The notes under the pieces are model-generated. The model ran no database searches. It worked only from the letters and a program-made list of their open reading frames with translations, and was not told the DNA's origin. From contig CAUJDW010000093.1 in NCBI GenBank assembly GCA_963169455.1, forward strand, positions 1-64,000: a stretch of DNA of 64,000 nt, given 5' to 3'. Both the position numbers and the translations under genes were made by a program. Source of the stretch: Bacteroidota bacterium (GTDB lineage Bacteria > Bacteroidota > Bacteroidia > Chitinophagales > Saprospiraceae). This document shows positions 1-5,946 of the stretch, in pieces (the stretch's first letter is position 1; each line of letters opens with the position of its first letter).

Positions 1-115
1 GTAGTCCTCAAATTTATTTGAGGAGATCTTAACTGAGGCATGTAGTCCTCAAATTTATTTGAGGAGATTTTAACTGAGGCATGTAGTCCTCAAATTTATT
101 TGAGGAGATTTTAAC
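1..115. repeat. Tandem 41-bp hairpin repeat array, family A (2.8 copies)
   Basis: Units begin at 1, 42 and 83. Each carries the inverted repeat cctcaaatttatttgagg (8-bp arms, 2-nt spacer), starting at 5, 46 and 87. A linker containing tttgaggagattttaac follows, which also occurs in the second array at 368-470. Units 1 and 2 differ at one base (gatctt versus gatttt). The array may continue upstream of the window. No coding potential is seen. Confidence 0.9.
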
Positions 116-371
116 AGCGCTAGGGGTGCAGTTGTGCTTTGTCCCCTTTTGTTTCCCGCAACGCCTGCCAGATAGGCACGTTTCCCGGGCGGCGCGTCCG
201 CTGCCGGCCAGTTTGGCATATAGCAAGCATAATGGAGTTAGGCTGCTTTTGGAGAGTTGCGCCCACTACATTGCTCAAGGGCTGCAAACTGAATATCGGC
301 CGTTGTTGCGCCGTTGCGAGAGATGAATAGGGTGTATTTCCCGGGGACAAATCGCAACTGCGCCTCAGCGC
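116..371. mobile_element. Probable 246-bp MITE-like non-autonomous insertion
   Basis: Terminal inverted repeats lie at 123-146 and 343-366 and match at 20 of 24 positions; both outer GGGG-like ends face the flanks and the inner ends read TTTGTCCCC on their own strands. The pentamer AGCGC lies immediately outside on both sides (116-120 and 367-371), consistent with a 5-bp target duplication. Removing 121-371 rejoins the hairpin array, so the linker ending in cagcgc at 115-120 continues into aaataaatttgcgc. No transposase or convincing ORF is present inside. Assignment as a MITE is inference from structure; the family is unknown. Confidence 0.6.
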
Positions 372-470
372 AAATAAATTTGCGCGTTACAGTTTGAAGA
401 GAACAGCGCAAATAAATTTGCGCGTTACAGTTTGAGGAGATTTTAACAGCGCAAATAAATTTGCGCGTTA
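368..470. repeat. Hairpin repeat array, family B (3 copies)
   Basis: Three perfect copies of gcgcaaataaatttgcgc (8-bp arms, 2-nt spacer) lie at 368-385, 406-423 and 449-466. Linkers are 20 and 25 nt and start gttacagtttga. The second linker shares tttgaggagattttaac with family A at 1-115, so the two arrays look like one mosaic array. Nothing else is seen between 471 and the gene starting at 536. Confidence 0.9.
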
Positions 471-535
471 CGGGCAGCTCAAAAACAATCATTATTTTTA
501 CGCCGGCCTGAACCCCCTTCAAATACCAGACTATC

Positions 536-1252
536 ATGCCCAAACTTCCCGAAAAAAAAAGGCAGGTGCGCATCCTCTTCATCGGCAACAGCTACACCCA
601 CACCCACGACATGCCGGCCATCCTGCAGAAGTTGGCCGAAGCGGGCGGACAGAGCCTCTCCTTCGAGATGCGCGCTCCCGGAGGCTGGTCGCTGGAACAG
701 CATTACCAGGACAAGGAAACCCGGGCCATCATCAAAAAGGGCGGCTGGGACTATATCGTGCTGCAGGACCAGAGCCAGCGCGCCGCCATGCCCATCCGAA
801 GGGTGCGGCGCCAGTTCTACCGCTACGTCCGCCGCTTCAACCGCTTCATCTGGTGGCACCTGTCGCCCAAACCGCGCATCCTGCTTTACCTCACCTGGGG
901 ACGCAAAGATGGCGACGCCGACAACCGCAGCTATTTCCCCCCGGTGGGCACTTTCGAAGGCATGACGGCCATGCTAAAGGAACGCTACCAAACCATGGCC
1001 CGGCGCATCGGCGCCTCCGTATCCCCCGTGGGCCCGGCCTGGGCCTACGTGCGCAATAACCACCCGGAAATCGAACTTTACCAGGAAGACGGCCACCACC
1101 CCAGCCCCGAAGGCTCCTACCTGGCCGCCTGCTGCTTCTACTTCGCCATCTTCAAAAAAAGCCCCGCCGGCCTGGCTTTCGATTTCACCCTGAAGCCGGA
1201 AGTGGCAGAGAAGCTGCGGGAGGCTGCAGGGATGGCCGGAATGATGGAATGA
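536..1252 (+). CDS. SGNH/GDSL-like hydrolase
   Basis: This 238-residue protein looks like an SGNH-fold esterase or acylhydrolase. Block I is IGNSYTHTHDMP near residues 16-27, with Ser19 as the candidate nucleophile. The C-terminal block EDGHHPSPEGSYLAA (about 184-198) supplies Asp185 and His188 in the Dx2HPS arrangement of the family. LQDQS at about 76-80 may be the oxyanion block. No signal peptide is evident, so a cytoplasmic location is likely. The ATG at 536 is the first in frame and lies 65 bp after the hairpin array. The substrate cannot be told from sequence. It is the first of three plus-strand genes but is separated from the next by 218 bp and may be transcribed alone. Confidence 0.75.
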   Translation: MPKLPEKKRQVRILFIGNSYTHTHDMPAILQKLAEAGGQSLSFEMRAPGGWSLEQHYQDKETRAIIKKGGWDYIVLQDQSQRAAMPIRRVRRQFYRYVRRFNRFIWWHLSPKPRILLYLTWGRKDGDADNRSYFPPVGTFEGMTAMLKERYQTMARRIGASVSPVGPAWAYVRNNHPEIELYQEDGHHPSPEGSYLAACCFYFAIFKKSPAGLAFDFTLKPEVAEKLREAAGMAGMME

Positions 1253-1297
1253 TATGCGCATCCTGCCGGGAAGCGGGGTTCAGTCGTCAGACGGCTC

Positions 1298-1316
1298 AAA
1301 GTCGTCAGACGACTTT
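1298..1316. other. 19-bp near-perfect palindrome
   Basis: The sequence aaagtcgtcagacgacttt has 9-bp arms around a single central base. A second, imperfect copy (agtcgtcagacggct) lies at 1282-1296. Both are in the 218-bp gap between the SGNH hydrolase and the M20 peptidase. It could be an operator or a small transcript-end hairpin; no T-run follows. The rest of this gap shows only a weak -7-like box (taccttag, 1452-1459) before the next start. Confidence 0.35.
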
Positions 1317-1470
1317 CCATTACCGGCCATTTCGCAGCTATATCGTGGGCATGGCAGGACAGGATATCTCAACCGTTCATAATCCGGCTGGCGGCTTGTT
1401 TTAAATGCAATTGCCCTGGCGGATGCGGAGCAGCTTCACCATTTAAGTTTTTACCTTAGCACCAAAAAAC

Positions 1471-2868
1471 ATGAAGCCATATTTCCTGCTTCTTTGCGCC
1501 ATCTCCCTCACTTTCCATCTGCCCGCCCAATCCGATCCGGTGAAAGCGCTGAAAGAGCAGGCCAGGGCGGACAGCCGCAGCCTGGAAGCAATAGGCAGCC
1601 CGATGGCGGCCGTACAAAAGGCGCTCGATGAAGATTACTCCTACCTCGATGCCCTGTACAAACACCTGCATGCCCATCCGGAGTTATCCTTCCACGAAGT
1701 GGAAACGGCCAGGCGGATGGCGGCGGAACTGCGCCGGGCCGGCTTCGAGGTGACGGAAGGCGTGGGCGGCCATGGGGTTGTTGGGGTTTTGAAAAACGGA
1801 GCAGGCCCCACCCTGCTGATCCGCGCCGACATAGACGCCTTGCCCGTGGTGGAAGAGTCCGGCCTGCCCTACTCCAGCACCGCAACCACAACCGACGAGC
1901 AGGGGAATACCGTCGGCATTATGCACGCCTGTGGCCACGACCTCCACATGGCCGTCTGGGTTGGAACAGCCCGTCGGCTGGCCGCACTGAAGAGCCAATG
2001 GTCCGGCACGCTGCTGCTCATCGCCCAGCCTGCCGAAGAGCGCGGCAGCGGAGCCAGGGCCATGCTCGACGATGGCCTGTACGGGCGCTTCCCCCTGCCT
2101 GACTTCGGGTTGGCGCTCCACGCCTCCCCTACCCTGCCGGCAGGCAAAATCGGCATCTGCACCGGCTACAGCATGGCCAACGTTGATATGATGGACATTA
2201 CCGTTTACGGAGAAGGCGGCCATGGCGCCTACCCCCACACCGCCAAAGACCCGGTCGTCCTCGCCGCCCGCATCATCACGGCCCTGCAAACCATCGTCAG
2301 CCGCGAAATATCCCCCCTGGAGCCGGCAGTGGTGACGGTGGGCTCCATCCACGGAGGGTCCAAAGGCAATGTGATCCCAGATGAAGTGAAAATGGAACTG
2401 ACCATGCGCTCTTATTCCGACGAGGTGCGCCAGGCCATCATCGACAAGATCGGGCGCATCTGCCGGGGCGAAGCGATAGCCGCCGGGCTGCCGGAAGAAA
2501 AGTACCCGAAACTGATGCTACGCCCGGAATTCACGCCGTCGGTTTTCAACGACCCCTCCCTGGCGGCCCGCCTGCAGCCGGCCTTTGCACAGATGCTTGG
2601 GCCAGACAATGTGGAAGACGTCCCCCCCAGCATGGCCGGCGAGGACTTCTCCCGCTACGGCCGCACGGAACACCGGATTCCCATCTTGCTGTTCTGGCTG
2701 GGAGCCGTCGACCCCGTTTTGTATGAATCTGCTCAAAAGGCCGGGGCCAGCCTGCCCGCCCTGCACAGCTCCCGCTTCGCTCCCCTGCCCGAACCTTCTA
2801 TCAAAACCGGCGTGCTGGCCATGGCGGCAGCTGCGCTGAAACTGCTGGGAAAGGAAAATCAGGATTGA
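1471..2868 (+). CDS. Exported M20-family metallo-amidohydrolase
   Basis: The 465-residue protein is an M20D-type amidohydrolase (N-acyl-amino-acid or hippurate hydrolase group), which removes acyl groups from amino acids. An N-terminal signal peptide ends near AQSDP (residues 19-23), so it probably acts in the periplasm or outside. Visible family blocks are HAHPELSFHE (67-76), RADIDALPVVE (118-128), the metal-binding HACGHD (152-157), PAEERGSGA (187-195) and GEDFSRYG near the C-terminus. The dimerisation segment with GHGAYPHTAKDPV is present in the middle. Length is somewhat above the usual 390-440, mostly from the leader and a helical N-terminal extension. The glutaminase gene starts 7 bp after its stop, so the two are almost certainly co-transcribed. 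Confidence 0.9.
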   Translation: MKPYFLLLCAISLTFHLPAQSDPVKALKEQARADSRSLEAIGSPMAAVQKALDEDYSYLDALYKHLHAHPELSFHEVETARRMAAELRRAGFEVTEGVGGHGVVGVLKNGAGPTLLIRADIDALPVVEESGLPYSSTATTTDEQGNTVGIMHACGHDLHMAVWVGTARRLAALKSQWSGTLLLIAQPAEERGSGARAMLDDGLYGRFPLPDFGLALHASPTLPAGKIGICTGYSMANVDMMDITVYGEGGHGAYPHTAKDPVVLAARIITALQTIVSREISPLEPAVVTVGSIHGGSKGNVIPDEVKMELTMRSYSDEVRQAIIDKIGRICRGEAIAAGLPEEKYPKLMLRPEFTPSVFNDPSLAARLQPAFAQMLGPDNVEDVPPSMAGEDFSRYGRTEHRIPILLFWLGAVDPVLYESAQKAGASLPALHSSRFAPLPEPSIKTGVLAMAAAALKLLGKENQD

Positions 2869-2875
2869 GGAAAAG

Positions 2876-3790
2876 ATGGACTACCAAAGCATTCTCGAAG
2901 ACATCGCCCATGCCGTGCAGCCGGAGTTCGGAAAAGGAAGGGTAGCGGATTATATTCCAGCCCTGGCTCGGGTGTCGCCCGCCAAATTCGGCATGGCCAT
3001 CGAAACCCTGCACGGGGAATCCTTCCTCTGGGGAGATGCCGAAGAGCCCTTCTCCATTCAAAGCATCTCCAAGGTGTTCACCCTGACCATGGCCTTCGCC
3101 CTGGAACGCGAAGGCCTCTGGCAACGGGTGGGGCTGGAGCCATCGGGCAACCCCTTCAATTCGTTGGTACAGCTGGAATATGAAAAGGGCATCCCCCGCA
3201 ACCCTTTTATCAACGCCGGCGCCCTGGTGGTGGCTGATGTACTGCTGAACCACTACCCCGGCCCCAATACGGCAGTACTGGAATTCGTCCGCAAACTGGC
3301 CGGCGCGCCGGAAATACGGTTCGACCTGGAAGTCATGCGCTCCGAGCAGGAAACGGGCTATCGCAATGCCGCCCTTGCTTATTTCATGAAAAGCCTCGGC
3401 AATATCCACAACCCCGTGGAAAAGGTGCTGGGCCTGTACTTCCATCAATGCGCCCTGGCCATGTCCTGCCGGCAACTGGCGCGGGCATTCCTGTTCTTCG
3501 CAAACCACGGCGCCCTGCCCGCCACCGGCGAGCGCATCCTGGCCCTCAGCCAGTCGAAACGCCTCAACGCCATTATGCTGACCTGCGGCTTCTACGACGA
3601 GGCCGGCGAGTTTGCTTTCCGCGTGGGCCTGCCCGGCAAAAGCGGTGTGGGCGGCGGCATCGTCGCCATCATACCCAACGAGCTGGCCATCGCCGTGTGG
3701 AGCCCGGAACTGAACGAACACGGCAACTCCCGCGCCGGCATCCTCGCTCTGGAACTGTTCACCACGATGACGGGAATGTCGATTTTTTAG
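2876..3790 (+). CDS. glsA: Glutaminase
   Basis: This is a serine-dependent beta-lactamase-fold glutaminase of 304 residues, the normal family length. It converts glutamine to glutamate and ammonia in the cytoplasm. The catalytic SxxK is at 63-66 in FSIQSISKVFTL; NPFINAGALV and the C-terminal GLPGKSGVGGGIVAIIP are family hallmarks. It follows the M20 amidohydrolase by 7 bp, and together they fit release and deamidation of amino acids. Its stop overlaps the stop of the convergent minus-strand gene by 4 bp (TTAG at 3787-3790). Confidence 0.95.
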   Translation: MDYQSILEDIAHAVQPEFGKGRVADYIPALARVSPAKFGMAIETLHGESFLWGDAEEPFSIQSISKVFTLTMAFALEREGLWQRVGLEPSGNPFNSLVQLEYEKGIPRNPFINAGALVVADVLLNHYPGPNTAVLEFVRKLAGAPEIRFDLEVMRSEQETGYRNAALAYFMKSLGNIHNPVEKVLGLYFHQCALAMSCRQLARAFLFFANHGALPATGERILALSQSKRLNAIMLTCGFYDEAGEFAFRVGLPGKSGVGGGIVAIIPNELAIAVWSPELNEHGNSRAGILALELFTTMTGMSIF

Positions 3791-5523
3791 TGGACGAGCA
3801 GGCGGCAGGTGAAGGCCTTGCCCTTACCCGTGGCCCAAAGCACATACCAGCCCGGCGGCAGCCCACCGAGGGGCAGAGGCTGAACGCCGGCTTCCAGCAT
3901 TTGCCGGCTTACCAACCGGCCCTGCATGTTCCACAATTCCAGGCGCGCCGGCTCCGGCAGTTCCACCACGGCCCGGCCATGCGCCGGATTGGGGTAGGCC
4001 TTCAGGGGCAAGGCCGGGGGAGCCGGGTCGGCGGCCGTCATGGCGGTGTTGTCGAATTTGACAAAATACAGCGCGTCGTAATCCGGAGAATCGTAGCCGG
4101 AAGAGAGCTGCCAGCCGTCGCCGAAATCCAGGCTGTTGTTGAAGGTGCCCGTGGCGTAGATGTACCCCTGCCCGTCAATGGCGATGTTGTGGTTGGTGTG
4201 CGACATGGGTTCGCCGGCGTTAGCGGGCAGCTTGCCCCACAGAGCCTGCCCCGTTTCCGAAAGTTTGAACCAGAGGCTCGTGGTGTTGGCGCCGGGAGCC
4301 TGCAGGGAATAATTTTCCGAAAGGAATATCTCGTCGCGAAACAATGCGGCCGACAGGTAGGGCTCGCCGGTGGAGGCAACGTCCAGGGCGGCGCCGGTGC
4401 AAAAAAAGGCATTGGCCCACAGGCACTGGCCCCCCGGGCTGAAACGGGCCACGCTGCTTTTGAGTATGCCGTCGTCGGGCTGAAAAAACTGCGTGACGAG
4501 GCTCCCTCCTATGCGCGCCGGGCCCACGTGGGAAAAGCCCAGGTAAATAAAGCCGGCGGCATCCGTTTTCAGCCCGAAAGGCATGTACAGGCCTTCCTCC
4601 GGTTCGATGTTCTGATGCCACAGGCGGTTGCCAGAGGTATCGTACTCCAGCAGCAACCCGCCGGCCGTGCCGCCGTTGTTGTTAAAAACCACCAAACCGT
4701 TGTCCAACAACACCCCGCCCGTGCTGTAGGCCAGGGCGATGAGGAGCTTGCCGCCGGGCGCAATGGCCGCCGCAACACCTTCGGCATTGCCGCCGTCGCC
4801 GGGCACGGGCGAAGGGAAGCTGCGCAGCCACAATCCTTCGCCATCGGCATCGAGGGCGGCGGCGTAGTAGTTCCTCTCCCGCCCGGTATGGTCTTTCAGG
4901 AGCGGCAGCCCGGCTATGTTCATCTCATTGTGGTAACTGCCGGTGAAATACACCCTGCCCTCCGGCCCCACGGCTAGCCCGTTGAGGAAATCGCCTTTTT
5001 CAAGGGCGTCGCTGTCGGCGCCCCCATAGGCCCGCGCCCAGGCCAGTTGCCCGCCGGCATCGTATTTGGCAACGAAGACGTCGCGGTGGCCTTCGGCGAA
5101 AAGGATCGCAGCCCCCTCGCCCGGCTCGCCCCGCTGTATTGACAGTAGGCCGTATTCGGAGGGAAAAACCTCGCCCCCCACATAGACGTAACCGTCGCGG
5201 TAAACCAGCTGCTTCATCACCCCCATGGTGAGCTGCCGCTGCCAGAGCATCTGCCCGTCGGGGCTGAGCTTCATGAGGAATCCCGTCTGCGCGCCGGTAT
5301 AGGGCAGGCTGGCTGCCTGTCCATCCAGCAGCAACGCAGCGCGGTGAAAGCCCAGCATGTAAAGGTTGCCCTGCTCGTCGGTATCCATGGCGGCCACATC
5401 GATGTTTTTTCCAAAAGATACAATGGGCTCGGATACGGAAAAACGGTGGGCGAAAAGGGTGGCGGGCTGGGCAATTACCTGGCTGAAAAGGGCCAGGCAA
5501 CAGAAAAGCAGTAGTTGTCGCAT
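3787..5523 (-). CDS. Secreted beta-propeller protein with T9SS type A sorting domain
   Basis: A signal peptide starts at the ATG at 5523 (MRQLLLFCCLALFSQVIAQ). An upstream in-frame ATG at 5643 would add 40 low-complexity residues encoded by the repeat region and is rejected. The body, about residues 25-500, is a series of SBBP-like blades in which GNLYMLGF, GYVYVGGEVF, GRVYFTGSYHNEM and GYIYATGTFNNSLDFGDG mark repeated strands. The last 75 residues (PNPAHGRAVVELPEPARLEL, then LPPGWYVLWATG) form a type A T9SS C-terminal domain, so the protein should be exported and possibly anchored at the cell surface. Ligand and role are unknown. It may be monocistronic, since repeats lie upstream and a convergent gene lies downstream. 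Confidence 0.85.
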   Translation of the reverse strand: MRQLLLFCCLALFSQVIAQPATLFAHRFSVSEPIVSFGKNIDVAAMDTDEQGNLYMLGFHRAALLLDGQAASLPYTGAQTGFLMKLSPDGQMLWQRQLTMGVMKQLVYRDGYVYVGGEVFPSEYGLLSIQRGEPGEGAAILFAEGHRDVFVAKYDAGGQLAWARAYGGADSDALEKGDFLNGLAVGPEGRVYFTGSYHNEMNIAGLPLLKDHTGRERNYYAAALDADGEGLWLRSFPSPVPGDGGNAEGVAAAIAPGGKLLIALAYSTGGVLLDNGLVVFNNNGGTAGGLLLEYDTSGNRLWHQNIEPEEGLYMPFGLKTDAAGFIYLGFSHVGPARIGGSLVTQFFQPDDGILKSSVARFSPGGQCLWANAFFCTGAALDVASTGEPYLSAALFRDEIFLSENYSLQAPGANTTSLWFKLSETGQALWGKLPANAGEPMSHTNHNIAIDGQGYIYATGTFNNSLDFGDGWQLSSGYDSPDYDALYFVKFDNTAMTAADPAPPALPLKAYPNPAHGRAVVELPEPARLELWNMQGRLVSRQMLEAGVQPLPLGGLPPGWYVLWATGKGKAFTCRLLVH

Positions 5524-5571
5524 GAGATCGTGTTTTTGGAATTGCGGCGGAAAGATACGGATTATGATGGA

Positions 5572-5605
5572 GACTGGGAGACTGGGTGACTGGGTGACTG
5601 GGAGA
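5572..5605. repeat. Short tandem repeat (gactgggt)n
   Basis: About four imperfect copies of gactgggt/gactggga lie immediately before the 80-bp repeats, in the upstream region of the T9SS beta-propeller gene. Confidence 0.8.
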
Positions 5606-5607
5606 GG

Positions 5608-5897
5608 GGGTGGCTGAGCCTGATTTTGCAACAGTTCAGCCACTCCGTGGCTTGTCCGTTTTCCGGTGTTGGCCAGGCGTAATCACGGGGTGGCTCGGCA
5701 TGGTTTTGCTATAGTTCAGCCACCAGGTGACCTATCCGTTTTCCGGTGTTGGCCAGGCATAGTCACGGGGTGGCTCAGCATGGTTTTGCTATAGTTCAGC
5801 TACCAGGTGACCTATCCGTTTTCCGGTGTTGGCCAGGCGTAGTCACGGGGTGGCTCAGCATGGTTTTGCTATAGTTCAGCCACCCCGTGACTCATCC
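5608..5897. repeat. 80-bp tandem repeat with internal inverted repeat
   Basis: Full units occupy 5641-5720, 5721-5800 and 5801-5880 and are over 90% identical; partial units lie on both sides. Each unit contains a hairpin motif GTCACGGGGTGGCT, a 22-nt loop and AGCCACC(A/C)(G/C)GTGAC. The last copy, 5842-5855 paired with 5878-5891, is a perfect 14-bp inverted repeat. A linker containing ccgttttccggtgttggcca separates the hairpins. A single related hairpin occurs at 37721-37770. No ORF is supported between 5524 and 5946. Confidence 0.9.
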
Positions 5898-5946
5898 TCG
5901 GACAGGTGCATACGCTACCTGAGAAATTGCTGAAAACGATGCCTTT

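Noticed and set aside
1-470. CRISPR-like direct-repeat pattern.
   Set aside because: Repeats are palindromic with conserved linkers, there are no variable spacers and no cas genes nearby.
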